DNA of 45,000 bases, taken from the NCBI GenBank assembly GCA_023375785.1, contig SZWC01002394.1:49792-94791 (forward strand), written 5' to 3'. The position numbers and the translations under genes are program-made. The DNA is from Penium margaritaceum (taxonomy: Eukaryota > Streptophyta > Zygnematophyceae > Desmidiales > Peniaceae). Numbering within the stretch: the first letter of the stretch is position 1; each line of letters begins with the position of its first letter. Below are positions 24,659 through 35,269 of this stretch, piece by piece. The notes under the pieces are model-generated. The model ran no database searches. It saw only the letters and a list, made by a program, of their open reading frames with translations, and had not been told where the DNA came from.

Positions 24659-24867
24659 ACCCTCAATCACCGTGCTTTTGGTCAAGTGGCCCAAGCTTCT
24701 CGTATGTAGGTTACGTTTGGTATTGGAGTTCCGGGGTTCGAATCTTGTCGTGGGTGCCGCTGACAAATCCGTCCTCGGTGGGAGGAATACAGTGTCTGGC
24801 TGACGCCAGGTGGCTTGAAAGGGTCCTTGGCATGTAGGCAGGATACATGATGGATTGTGGGCCAACG
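24659..24867 (+). mobile_element. tRNA-derived SINE-like copy 1
   Basis: A Pol III A-box-like word (TGGTCAAGTGGCCC, near 24679) is followed about 55 bp later by a canonical B box (GGTTCGAATC, 24735-24744), the spacing found in tRNA genes. The intervening sequence does not fold as a good tRNA. ACCCTCAATCAC occurs at 24659-24670 and again at 24868-24879. These could be target duplications, but similarity continues past the second one into another A box, so a tandem arrangement fits better. Confidence 0.6.
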
Positions 24868-24990
24868 ACCCTCAATCACATTGCTTTTGGCTCAGTGGGC
24901 CAAGCGATTGAGAGAAACAAGTCAAGGGCGTGAGGTGGACTAGTGTATGCCTTGTTTTGGGGCATGCAAAGGGTTCAATTCCATAGAACT
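24868..24990 (+). mobile_element. tRNA-derived SINE-like copy 2, partial
   Basis: It starts with the same ACCCTCAATCAC word and continues TTGCTTTTGGCTCAGTGGGC, which contains a textbook A box (TGGCTCAGTGG, 24888). A B-box-like GGTTCAATTCC lies at 24972-24982. The larger spacing suggests an insertion or a longer variable arm. Similarity to copy 1 is strongest in the first 40 bp. Confidence 0.5.
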
Positions 24991-26636
24991 TTGCCATGAA
25001 AGTAACACGGAGGTGGGCATAGATGGAGCAAAACCAAGGGTAGAAACATTTGTTTCCACCCTGCTATGGTTCATGGGGCCAATCAGTTGTGGACACAATG
25101 TCTGTCAGGGGTATGAAACATCTTGTTGATGTTTGACCACCGCATATGCTGTCCACTTTAACTCCATCACCTTGTAGATTTCACAAGTGTGGCCGTTGCC
25201 AAACTAGTCACAGTACGGACTCCTCATTATACTAGTGGATGGTCCGCTGCCACTAGAAGCCAACGTTGTTGCATTGGACACATGCAGTACCGTGCATTGA
25301 TTGACTGTGCTGTTGTGATTGTCCTACTGTTTCATTTCACTGTTGCTGATGCTGCTCTTGCCGCTACTGTCAACACTAACGTTGCTATGGCCGCTGCCGC
25401 TGCCGCTCCCGCTGGCGATGACACTGTCACTTGGTGCATGGTTGTTGTTGCTGGTGCTTTCCTAGATGTAGAGAGCAATGTTTTGGCGACGCGTGGTTCG
25501 GGCATGGCACTCCGGCTGGATGTTGTTGATGACCTTCACCTTCCTCTTCTTGGCGTAGGTCAGCATACAAAAGACATTATCCAGTGGAGAGTTCGTTTGT
25601 CATGGCGGCACGAGTGCATGGCGGCTGGTGTATCTTCCCTTCCTCTGTCTACATGTGTGCGCCATCAGCTTCATGGTCTCGTGAACAACCAAGGCCAGTA
25701 TCCAAGCAACTCTGAAGAGCCCGTATTTTGTTGGCACAAAGGATGAGTGGAAAATTGGTTGTCAAGAAGGGAGGCAAGGCATCGGAGACCGGTTCTTTGT
25801 CGTAAGTAGAGATGAAGGCCATCGGACGTTGATGTGCCTCTGTGCCATCAGCGAATACTATGCTTTGCATGGACGACTGGCATCATTTTTGGGGGGAGGT
25901 GGAAGTGGGGGAGGACATTGGCGGACATCATGTGCAAGACGACACATGTGCTCCTTGTGTGAAAGCTTATGAAGTGATCGATCCATGACAATGGGTGATG
26001 AAGAGAAAAAAGTGACAGATGGCAACAAAGCAGCCAAAGACTTGATTGTGCGATGGATTTCAACTTGGCAAACAATGAGGATGATCTAGAAGACCCGTAT
26101 GAATCCTTGTTTTAATGTTCAAACCATGAAGTCCATTGCAATTAGGCACATTCATTACAAAAGGCTAAAAAACTATCCACGAGTCCATTTCTTGGCCGTG
26201 AGCTGTTTTGTGGCGCATGTGAGAATGTGGCCCTGCGAACCACAAAACGACACATTTTCTTCCAATAAACTATTAGAATTTGAGTTGTCTCACTTTGTCG
26301 TCGATTCTACGGAGACCATTTTTTTTGAAAGAAAATTCAGGTCATACCTAAACAACTTCAGTACGAGAATCCATGAACAAAATGAAAGATCCCTCATTTT
26401 TGTTAATTGCATGATCAAAAGTGAATATCAAGAGGATAGTATACGAAAGGTTTTCTTATCCTTCTTTTTGGTTTTGTATTTCATTCACATGATTCTTTGG
26501 TGTTTTTTCCGTAACTTGTCTAAAAATAATTGGTTGTTATTTCCTTCCTGATGTTTGTGTATTTTTGACACTTGTTTCAGTCCGATGCCTTGTTTTTGCT
26601 ATAAACAATTATAATGGGAAGGTTGGGTACATGTGT
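24991..26636. other. Stretch without recognised gene; two hypothetical frames
   Basis: A 185-codon plus-strand frame (25189-25746) begins only with GTG and owes its length to a GCT/GCC-rich alanine tract near 25390. A 150-codon ATG frame is listed separately. Neither has a recognised domain. No repeat structure is visible. Confidence 0.45.
26099..26551 (+). CDS. Hypothetical 150-residue frame, probably not a gene
   Basis: This is the longest clean ATG-to-stop frame outside repeats. I do not recognise it. Residues about 128-142 form one hydrophobic segment (FLSFFLVLYFIHMILWCFF) near the C-terminus, which could be a membrane anchor; the rest is mixed, with several Cys, Phe and His. There is no clear promoter, Kozak context or neighbouring exon. 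In AT-rich DNA of this size a frame this long can arise by chance. Confidence 0.15.
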   Translation: MNPCFNVQTMKSIAIRHIHYKRLKNYPRVHFLAVSCFVAHVRMWPCEPQNDTFSSNKLLEFELSHFVVDSTETIFFERKFRSYLNNFSTRIHEQNERSLIFVNCMIKSEYQEDSIRKVFLSFFLVLYFIHMILWCFFRNLSKNNWLLFPS

Positions 26637-27345
26637 TGTTGATGCAGAGTGCGGGATTCCACGCTTGTTGCCTAGTCTGCTGCCCCCTCAGCCTGTCGCT
26701 ATAGAGTCTAAGTCTGAGTGCACTAGGTTTGTTACTTAGAGACACGCGTGCCAATGTTAGCATTAGAAAGCAGCTGAGAACTAGAAATTACTGATTAAGA
26801 ACTAAGAATAAGCAACAATGGAAGACCCCTCCAGATTATAGCTCCCCTCCAGCTCTGTAGAGCCTGTTAGTTTTTAAGCCAATAAATGAATAGACCGATT
26901 TTTTGGCAGGCACCGTTTTCTTGGTGAGCCCTGCCAGACGGTCGACAGCCCAAAACCCGGGCATCGTCCATTTTGCCTGAAAACTGGACCATACCATAAT
27001 GCGCACACTGCAAACTTAGTCGTGTGGTCAGAATCAGCTAGGAAAATAGAAGTGTGGAGTTATGGCTGCCTAAACCCAGGCAGCGTCTACGCCAATCCCC
27101 AGTACTAACAGTGCCAAAAAATCATGAAACTTGGACCCTAGGCACGGTACAGCACTGCGAACGCAACAGTGCAATCAAGCACAACACTCAACGCATGCAG
27201 ATAGCATATGCAATGAAAGTGCCTACCAGCGGCACGATTGCCAAGGAGGTCTGTCGATGGAGCTGAGCACGTTGGAGAAAGGAGGCTCCAGCAAACTGCA
27301 TGTAGGCCTCAACGTGCGTGGGTTCCACCGGACGACACTCCAACA
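26637..27345 (-). repeat. Candidate copia 3' LTR, 709 bp
   Basis: On the minus strand the segment starts TGTTGGAGTG and ends GCATCAACA, with the TG...CA ends and TGTTG/CAACA inverted tips common in copia LTRs. It begins about 180 bp after the end of the copia RNase H remnant at 27528, the expected position. No second copy exists in the window. An AATAAA on the plus strand near 26880 would favour the opposite orientation, so the call is tentative. Confidence 0.4.
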
Positions 27346-27527
27346 GCGTTGCGTCTCGCTGTCAGTCATGTGCACGCCGATGTACACAAGCAGGGAGGAC
27401 ACAACAGAGTACAAGTGAGAGATGTGTGAAAAAAACCAACACTCTCCCACGATTCACAGGCGTAGTGCACATAGATGGGCAGAGAGCATGGAGACCAAGC
27501 AGATGGAGAGTGAGATAGGAAATCTCA

Positions 27528-28205
27528 TGGATGCACACTGACCGTACTCACAGCTTTCCTGAACAAATCACGCTTGAGTGCCTTGGTAGAAAATTCAGCC
27601 AATGTCATGCTCTCTCAACCCACACAATGCTGATGCTGCCATCATGCAACAATGAATGCACATAGTGATAGTTGACATTAATGTGCTTTGTGTGTGCACG
27701 CCGTCATTATCAGCAATGGTCATGGCACTTTCATTTTCACAGTGCAGCGTGATGGATGGGATTGACTGACACAACTTGGATAGCAGGCGGCGCAACCACA
27801 TGCTCTCACAAGCGCCAGAACCAAAGGCCACAGACACAACCTCACCAGTGCTGTGTGATATACAGCCTTGCTAGCCGCTGCGCCAGGGCATAGCCATCCC
27901 ACCAATAAGAAAGATCCAGCCAGTGTGACTCTTACCGTCTGGACTGTCGGCCTAGTCATTGTCGGTGTATCCCGTCGCCATAACAGACGACTGTCGCCAG
28001 AACATAAGGCCTCACCGTGGGGTGGAGACGACATAGCGGAGTACTCGGATTGCGGCCTCAAAATGGAGGTGACACAACTCCTGAGATAACTGTGCAAGGA
28101 GGTTGACGACAGATGCAATGTCTGGACGCATCGTCGTCGCCAGGAACATCGGTGACCTGATGACGCGTAATTACGTGGTCACATCTACTGGCTCCCCCAC
28201 CACGG
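27528..28205 (-). pseudogene. Copia reverse transcriptase end and RNase H, decayed
   Basis: The minus-strand translation follows the copia order. MFLATTMRPDIASVVNLLAQ and HFEAAIRVLRYV are near 28150-28040; GYTDND (family form: YADADW) near 27965; TGEVVSVAFGSGACESMWLR (family form: TEAEYxA...EAxWLR) near 27830; LHCENESAMTIADND (family form: CDNxSAI) near 27740; then HTKHINVNYHYVHSLL and AEFSTKALKRDLF, ending near 27528. Stops fall at positions normally Tyr, Leu, Trp and Lys, and two frameshifts are visible near 27840 and 27690. The upstream part of pol is missing: the fragment stops close to the hexamer array at 28230. Confidence 0.85.
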
Positions 28206-28229
28206 ATTCGTCAGAGCTCTTGAGCATTA

Positions 28230-28560
28230 TCTGACCATCGAGCGAGATGTGGATGTAGATGTAGTTGTTTATATAGATGTGGATGCACATGTAGATGTAA
28301 CAGTTATACATATAGATATGGATATGGACAGGGATATGGAAATGGATGTGGAGATGGGTATGTTCATGGATATGGATATGGATATTGATATCGATTTGGA
28401 CATGGGTGTGGATATGGATATGGATAGTTGTATGGATATGGCTATTACATGGATATGGATATGGAGATGGATATGGAAATGGAACTGGATCTTGGGATGG
28501 ATATTGATATGTATATGGATATGGATATGGATATGGATGCATCAATGAAAACAGTTATGG
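28230..28560. repeat. GGATAT hexamer array
   Basis: The plus strand is dominated by GGATATGGATATGG with GGATGT, GGACAT and TAGATG variants, in steps of six. This creates a long Asp-Met frame on the plus strand and His-Ile or Tyr-Pro frames on the minus strand; these are not genes. The cleanest part is 28350-28540. Confidence 0.93.
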
Positions 28561-29050
28561 ATGTGGAAATGGGTATGGTTACTTCTATGGACAAGGAATT
28601 ATACGTAGAATATAAAATGGTCATAGATCTTTACATGGATTTTGATGTAGACATGTACATTTTGCCATTGATTTAGATTTACATATGACCATGGATTAGA
28701 GATTCAGCATAGATGTTTATTAGGAATAGACATAGGTGGATATATGAACATAGTTTTCTATACAAAACTATAAATGAACATATAATAGATATAGAAAAAG
28801 ACAAAGATGAAGATTTACATGCACAAGTAGATAAATTTAATGATGTACTTTGACAGGTAGGTACATGCTTAGGTCTAAATGTACATGTCATTGAGATCTA
28901 GGTAAATGTGCATAAACGTATGATCTTAATCTAGACATCAATGTAGGTGTCAATCAATGTATATATGTGGATGTACATGTACGTATATATGTAGTTTAAG
29001 ATGTGTATATAGATATAAGAATACAAGTAGATGTAGACACAGATTGACCT
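28561..29050. repeat. Degenerate halo of the hexamer array
   Basis: Words such as AGATGT, ACATGT, GTAGAT, TAGATA and ATGTAC continue with loose six-base spacing to about 29050. It reads as a mutated extension of the neighbouring array. No coding signal. Confidence 0.6.
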
Positions 29051-30600
29051 AAAGATGGGGATTTCAATGTGACTGTGCATGATACACCCACAAGTAGTAG
29101 GGAATCCTTAGATGCTAAGGAGTTACCATATTTTTGTGGGATGAATATAGTATGGAGACGAGCCTTGTAATGTGACCCTTTAAAAATCATTATTTCACCC
29201 AAAGTCTTGTCCAACGACCATTGTAATGCATCTTTTGATATGTTAATATGAAACCCTATGCACGCTTTACGTGCAGCAACTGCCTCTTGTTTTGATTTAA
29301 CGTCCATTTTTATTGGCCAAGCATTCATGGCTTTCGTGCAATGAAGGACCTCGAACCGTACATTTAGTTGCGTCAACAGCGTCCATGACCGCCAATAGCG
29401 ACGGATTTGGGGACCATTTGCAAGCGTTGCCGAAGGGTGAGTGCGTCAACCGTGGGCCAAAGTTGATGGCGATTGCAATGCAACAATCGCCAACGTAACC
29501 AACAATCACGGATCGATTGTTCAACGCCCTTTTGCATTTTTTTGAGCGTACGTTGGGATTATGTCGGGAGATGGGTTGTTGCACCGTGGTTCCATGTTGA
29601 ACATGGGCATACCACATCTCAATCCATAATGACATGGCTACGGCTTAGCTACTAATCGAACGGACTACATTCGGGCGCTCCATGTGGTTGGTGTCTCGAA
29701 GATTGGCTTGCGATTTTGCACTTTTGGCATGCTAACCGTGTTTCAAATTTCTTTGGATGTGCCACCGATAAATCCATAAAAGTAGAGAAGAAGAACAAGA
29801 AATGAGTGCATACACGTGTGAGTTTTGCCAAAGCACTACACCAAGTTAGCAAGCCAGCCGCACCACAAAAAAATGATGTCCGATGTCCCATTCCAACGTT
29901 TACCAGCCGCACCCAGAGTAACCATGTTACATTCGGACCGGGGACCGGTTGGCTGCAAGAAGAATTGTTTCTACTCTCTATGTTGCTCCTCGGACTTTGG
30001 ATCTTGCCAGGCATCTGGCAGAGATGGTGGTTTGTTCTCCTCCAAAGACATGTTCTTGGCGGCAGAAGGCACCGGACATCACGGAATCGGACAAGCAAAT
30101 TGACTCGGCAAGGAAATGGACAGTCGCTTTTTTTAGTATAGTAAGCTTACTACCATGTTATCAATTTGGTAGCCAAGAATCAGCGCTGATGTAAAAAAAC
30201 CCGCTGCACAAGAATTCTCACGATGGCAACTCTGCCTGCAGCCGGTGTTTCCGTCCACCGACAGACCATCACAAATTTTCCAGGCATTTGTTTATCCACG
30301 TCTGTCACGTCTGGACAACAGGCTCTCTCTGAGTGCAATTTTTTTTGCGGAAGCGACTCCCAGTCCAAGAAAAATGTGAGAATCGGACAAACTTCGAGCA
30401 GCAGCCGGAATGTTTTGCGAAATACATATCGGACATCGCAAGCAAGCACTTCACTTGAACCAATACTTCTCCTCGGACCATGGGGGGGGGGGGGGGTTAA
30501 GCACAATTAGTTTCAAAGACAGCAAACTGTCTGAGCCTGGCATCACTGTATTACTACTTTGCCCTAATGCACGCCTCCATGCTTGACGCTCTTTTGTCCT
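29051..30600. other. Stretch without recognised gene
   Basis: Overlapping frames on both strands (up to 148 codons, minus 29652-30098) show no recognised domain. A run of 15 G lies at 30482-30496. The region ends at the left terminus of the Mutator-like element. Confidence 0.5.
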
Positions 30601-30760
30601 GGGAAATTCCCAAGTTGCCCCTAGTTGTCGTAAAACATCGTCAAAGTGCCCCTAGTTTTTAAATCATTTTTACTATTCCCCAATGTTGTATTCCATTTCC
30701 AAGTAGCCCCCGATTTTCAAATTCATTTCTATATAGTCCCCCAATTTTGAACTCCATTTC
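30601..30760 (+). repeat. Left inverted terminus of MULE
   Basis: It begins GGGAAATTCCCAAGTTGCCC and contains C runs at about 30618, 30649, 30678, 30707 and 30738, a 29-31 bp subrepeat with A/T-rich spacers such as TTTTAAATCATTTTTA and CCATTTCCAAGTAG. Its inverse is at 35270-35428. Confidence 0.8.
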
Positions 30761-31664
30761 TATCGTCCGACAAAGTCCACAGTTGTTTGGCCACCACGAC
30801 GGTGGACGACAATGTGCAATGTACGTCGGTCGTGTTCTCCGCTTCGATTAACTGGTTATACGTTAGGGTGTAGCACGTTCATTCACAAATCAATGATCAC
30901 GATTAGGATGAAACAGTACCCACATGTGAGGCTTCGGGTTTATGGACACCGGCATTGTGTCGGGTTCAACAGAGTCAAGTTTGAGGGCTATAACATGTTT
31001 GATGTCGTCCGTTCGTAACTGTTGCACGTGACGTGGCACCATATTGTATGGATTAAGGCCAGGGATTGGTCCATCACTATAATCGTTGCCGTTGTCATGT
31101 TCTTGTCCAATGAGGTTGCGGCGAACACTATAGTGACAGACGTACATCACTTGGTACTACTTCTTAATCCGTTTGCGTTGTAAACCACACAACATGACCC
31201 CACGCTAGCATCATATAACGTGCACCTAAATGTTATGGAATGAGTGAGATGCCACAGTGTATTCCCATAGTACGGATGCTTCAATGGACCGATGAAAACG
31301 ACCCAACACTGTGCTGGCGATGTATGGGCATTGTGCTTGTTATTGACCCGACCTTACAATGAATGAATTCGACACATCACACGTGTTATGCGAACGTTGC
31401 TCGGTATATCCGTCAGTTTGGTTTATTTGCGGTACTTTGTTTTTGTCATTCACTGTCGTTCTTCAAACATCGACCCCTTTGTGCAACTACTTTAGGTAAT
31501 GCGATTGCCGCACGGGTATATCAGTTTGTACAATTGGGGTTTCGGTCTGCGTCCCGAACTTACGCAACGCAAACCGGGACGTAGACGCAAGTTGCGACAT
31601 GCAACAGGTCCAGTCATGAGGTACAAAGCAACCTAAGTTATCCTTTCACGTCTACACCATCCGT
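30761..31664. other. MULE interior, unclassified
   Basis: Between the left terminus and the frame at 31665 there are only short frames, the longest 86 codons on the minus strand (30890-31150). No domain is recognised. It could be captured host sequence or internal element sequence. Confidence 0.45.
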
Positions 31665-31967
31665 ATGTACATCATGGCAGCCAACGGACATTCCCCCGCT
31701 CGTACTAACGGACACCCTCAGAACATGCCGGTGTGGGACCCAGCCACTCCAGTCATGGACCCCACGGCTACGCATCGTGCTTGGTCCGTCATCGAGGAGG
31801 AATGGGACAGCTGGACAACCCGGAATCCCCTGCCATCATGGTTGCCGGATCTTGTAGATCCGATAACCATGTGCTGGGTGTTAGGCTGGAGAACACCAAC
31901 TCCACGTCCGTCGTTCAGTCTGGGTGTGTGGGAGTTGTGGTCAACAATTGAGCCGCATAGTCCCTAA
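31665..31967 (+). CDS. Hypothetical 100-residue frame inside MULE
   Basis: An ATG frame (a second ATG is four codons downstream) rich in Trp and Pro, with DPATPVMDPTATHRAWSVIE and EEEWDSWTTRNPLPSWLPDL. I do not recognise it. The composition is more protein-like than most chance frames here, and the location inside a MULE makes a captured exon possible. There is no splice or expression evidence. Confidence 0.2.
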   Translation: MYIMAANGHSPARTNGHPQNMPVWDPATPVMDPTATHRAWSVIEEEWDSWTTRNPLPSWLPDLVDPITMCWVLGWRTPTPRPSFSLGVWELWSTIEPHSP

Positions 31968-32035
31968 CACACCCGTGTAGGGGCAACCTGTGAATGAACA
32001 AATTCATTTGCAGAGTACCCTCAGGGCGTGAGATT

Positions 32036-32640
32036 GAGTTAATCGACTCAAAATCGTGCACTCGTAGATCAGTGCACGATTTTGGGTCGGAAGTCCGACT
32101 TCGGGGGGCGAAATCGGACTTCGCCCGGCTCTGCGACATCGCAGGCGAGGCGTTGCCAGCGAAGTCGTCAAACAGTCACAAACCCCTTGAGCGAGGGGTT
32201 TGTGACTGTTCGAGGGGGGTTTGCGGGTTGGTTTGGATGGGGGGTCCGAGACTCCCCCTGCGATGGAAGGGAATTTGCTAGGCCCCGCTACCGCGGGGCC
32301 CAGCAGATGCCCGCGCAAAAATAAAACCCTAAACCCCCAAATGTAATTCGGGGATGGGTTTGTTCGACGTTTGGGCTTCAAACTAGGGGTTAAACGTGGA
32401 TTTGCATGGTGGGAAAGAAATGAAAAGGGCGTTCTCCCTCGATCCCGACCTCGCGATCGAGCGACGACCACAGTTCTGACATCAGCGAAGCCGATGTCAG
32501 AATGATCGGACTTCGCCTTTGATTTCGGCGAAAGAGGGGTCTTCGCTGAGATCGAGGGCGAAGTCGGAAAGAAACTTCCGACGCGGCTTTTTTGGCCGAT
32601 GCACTCGAACTCGAGTGCATGTTTTTAAGTCAATTAACCC
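32036..32640. mobile_element. Foldback/MITE-like element nested in MULE
   Basis: The left end GAGTTAATCGACTCAAAA and the inverse of the right end, GGGTTAATTGACTTAAAA, match at most positions, giving terminal inverted repeats about 605 bp apart; both continue into a TGCACTCG word. Inside are perfect or near-perfect dyads: 32049-32061/32072-32084 (13 bp), 32171-32187/32194-32210 (17 bp), 32281-32288/32293-32300 (8 bp), 32474-32483/32493-32502 (10 bp) and 32601-32619. It is more GC-rich than its surroundings. No transposase is encoded. Target duplications are not clear. Confidence 0.7.
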
Positions 32641-33141
32641 TAAATGCAGGGTGTGGAGAATCGTTTACAGCATACCCTCACTTTCTCTCGTGTCATGAAC
32701 ACTAACAATTCCACCACCAACTGTGCATCTACCTTGCCCTACCACAGTCTGACAAACCCATCACCAAGCATGAAAACAATGGGACGAGGACTTATATGTA
32801 GGCAGAGAAGTAAAAACATACTATTGTTTAAGGAATGGAACATAGTTTTTTCATGGAATGCATCATGGTTTTCTAACTGCACCAGTAACATGCGTGCATG
32901 TGTTAGTTTTGATGAACATGTTGTGTGACATTGTTCTTCTATATACAAGATCCAGCAGCAGCATCCTACATAGTACAAGCATGTACATTTGTTGTTTCAG
33001 GACTTAGGGGTATGGAGTTGTGAATGAATTGCGAATCAATTGTGGATTGATGTTTACTGCCTGCCAAGGACTGAAAAGGTTTAAGAAATTTATTCATACT
33101 TCCATTACATGTGAAGCAGAGGTCATGTGTGTCAATGTGAA
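32641..33141. other. MULE interior, unclassified
   Basis: Short frames only, the longest 94 codons (32644-32928). No recognised domain. It separates the foldback element from the Cys-rich minus-strand frames. Confidence 0.45.
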
Positions 33142-33664
33142 TTAGCTTGACATGTACACAAAGAAGGTAGAAAGCATTGGGAATCGTTTTCCACAAACAT
33201 CATTCATACCACTAGTACAAAGGTCAAAATCACATGAGGTAATCAATTCCTGGACATAGAGCGGCCGACTGTGAATACACATAATGACGTCACATGCACC
33301 ATATGGATGCCATTCGAGACACTCTTGTGAATCATGAAACACCTCCACACATGGTCCTCCTGATATTTCCTCCCTTCCACACTCATAATGAAGTGTTTTG
33401 CCACGTGTAATCTGGAACGCATGATTCCCACTTCTCATTTCCCTGGTAGACACGAAAGCTAGTCTTCTCTTCTGTTAACGAATCCCACGAGTAACGTTTC
33501 TCCTCTGCACCTTCTTGTCTTGAATGTTGGGCAACACCTTGAACAAAGTTGCAACCTGTAAATGTGAAGAAGGACAACAAGAGACATGTAAACACTCTGT
33601 GAAGCAAGCCAGAACATGCTATCCATGTGAAGCATGCACAAGAGTTTATCGGTAAAAAATTCAC
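33142..33664 (-). CDS. Hypothetical Cys-rich frames downstream of MULE transposase
   Basis: Two overlapping minus-strand frames, 33383-33664 and 33142-33453, are protein-like in different parts. The first holds SWDSLTEEKTSFRVYQGNEK; the second holds KTLHYECGREEISGGPCVEV and CLEWHPYGACDVIMCIHSRP. A CAG preceded by pyrimidines near 33560 could be an acceptor site after the transposase C-terminus, so this may be a last exon broken by a frameshift. It could equally be captured host sequence. I do not recognise the protein. Confidence 0.25.
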
Positions 33665-33799
33665 ACCCCCATGACAACTGAAAATGAATGAATGTCATGC
33701 AATGTGCTATTACCTTCACACGCCAAACTCCACATCTGGGAAGTTCATGCCCTGTGCCACACCTCGTCTCATCACGTACTGCTGCCTTCATGCATCCTC

Positions 33800-35250
33800 T
33801 TTGGCCTCGAACTGTGCACGTCTTATCTTCTCGTCGTAGTTGATGTTGTTGTCTGACGTCTCACTATCTGAACTCCACTCTGTACCTGTGTCTGACCCCA
33901 CAACCTCACCTCACACACCATCCTCACCACTGTTCATGTCATCCTCACCACTGTCACCGTCCTCCCTCTCCCTGTTGTTGTATTATGCATTGTTGTCTGT
34001 CCCCTGCTCCTGTGTGACGTCACCACCGTTCTCCACACTGCCTTCTTCCTCCTCATCGTGTGAAGAGGGTTCTGCGGTCTACAGTCCCACTGCTGCTTCT
34101 CCACTCACTGCTGCAGCAGCGCTTACATCAGCATCCAGGGTTGTCATTGCTGCAACACCTGCGCCGCTTGTGCCTGCGCCGCTGTTGTCGTCTGCTGCGC
34201 CTATTGTGGCATGCACCGAATTGCCTGCCGAGGCATCTCCTACGCTGCTGGCCAATGCTACTACAGCCTCCCGTGCAGCCTGCCGGAGAGACTCCCGCGC
34301 TTGAATGAGTTCGTGTGTTGCAGCTGCTGGCGGGTTGACGCAGTGCCTTTTTGTATGGCTCTTTAACCCGCACCTGCCACAAATGTGGTTTGCACGACAC
34401 AGCACCTCGCGACGCGTCGTTTGCTAGGCGGAGGACCATGACCCCGGTCCGGCCCAGGCAGGCCCCAACCCTTCTCCAGCGGCTTCAAATCCTTCAGGTT
34501 GACTCCAGGCATCAGATTGGCGTACGTGCACTTCCAGGCCGCCTCACTGTACGCCATGTCCATGCAACCGTCAGTGTCCACCCCGTTCTCGATGAAAATG
34601 GTGCAAATGTGAATGCACGAGATGTTGAACTCCTGGAACTTGCCGCACGAGCACTTGCGCATGCGGCAATCCACATTCCTTGGCTCACCGTTGGCGCCTG
34701 TCACCGTACCTTGAAGATTGTCGGTGTGGACCACATCGTAGTCTCGCGTCCGCTGCCTGTTGTTCTTCAACGACTTGCCAGATGCCGTTGCCCAGTCCCC
34801 CTCGGCATCACGAGCCAAATTCCTGCGGGTAGCAAGCATTTTTTTGCACGTAAAGGTACAGGTTCGCAAAGCAATAGAATGGAAACAGCTTGCATGCCTC
34901 CACAATCCTCGCATTGAGCGACTCAGCAGCATTGCTGGTCGTGTGACCGCCACAACCCCGCGGTCTATACCACCACGACCACGTCGCCAGTGGCATTCCA
35001 CCCAGCGTTAACAGCCGCAAGTTCATCAAAGATTTTATTCAACTCTTCGCGGGTGTACACATGCGCCAACCTCCACACCCTTAGATGCCTGCTTCCCGTA
35101 CGACAGCAAAACATTCTCTTTGATGTGGCAGATGCAGCACTCGTGGCTGACACGCGGCAGCTTCTTGCAAATGACGGCGATGAGGCCGGCGTCACGGTCA
35201 CTGATGATGACTGTCCCACCAAGCAAGTCGAAAACGGCAGCCAAAAACAC
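33800..35250 (-). pseudogene. MULE transposase, C-terminal half, frameshifted
   Basis: Reading down the minus strand from 35250: GGTVIISDRDAGLIAVICKK and CHIKENVL match the MULE catalytic domain around its second aspartate; YTREELNKIFDEL follows near 35060; HTTSNAAESLNARIVEA (family form: TSNxAESxN) near 34940; then a SWIM finger CSCGKFQEFNISCIHICTIF near 34660-34590; then a CCHC knuckle CGRCGLKSHTKRHC near 34380-34340; then an Ala-rich and acidic tail to about 33840. The N-terminal domain and first catalytic aspartate are missing because the terminus starts at 35270. Frameshifts occur near 35050, 34850 (poly-A run) and 34400. Stops in the tail are one TAG and one TAA at Gln-like sites and two TGA at Arg-like sites. 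Confidence 0.88.
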
Positions 35251-35269
35251 GATTAACCTTGCGTCTCAA

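Noticed and set aside
24659..24879. Functional tRNA gene
   Set aside because: A and B boxes are present, but the acceptor and anticodon stems do not pair.
25189..25746. 185-codon plus-strand frame
   Set aside because: It starts with GTG, its length depends on an alanine codon tract, and no domain is visible.
28171..28676. Asp-Met and His/Tyr-Pro repeat proteins
   Set aside because: They are translations of the GGATAT hexamer array in different frames.
32325..32340. Telomere-like AAACCCTAAACCC word
   Set aside because: Only about two units are present, so it is not an interstitial telomere array.
34351..34917. 188-codon plus-strand frame
   Set aside because: It is antisense to the MULE transposase, whose SWIM finger and zinc knuckle are on the minus strand.
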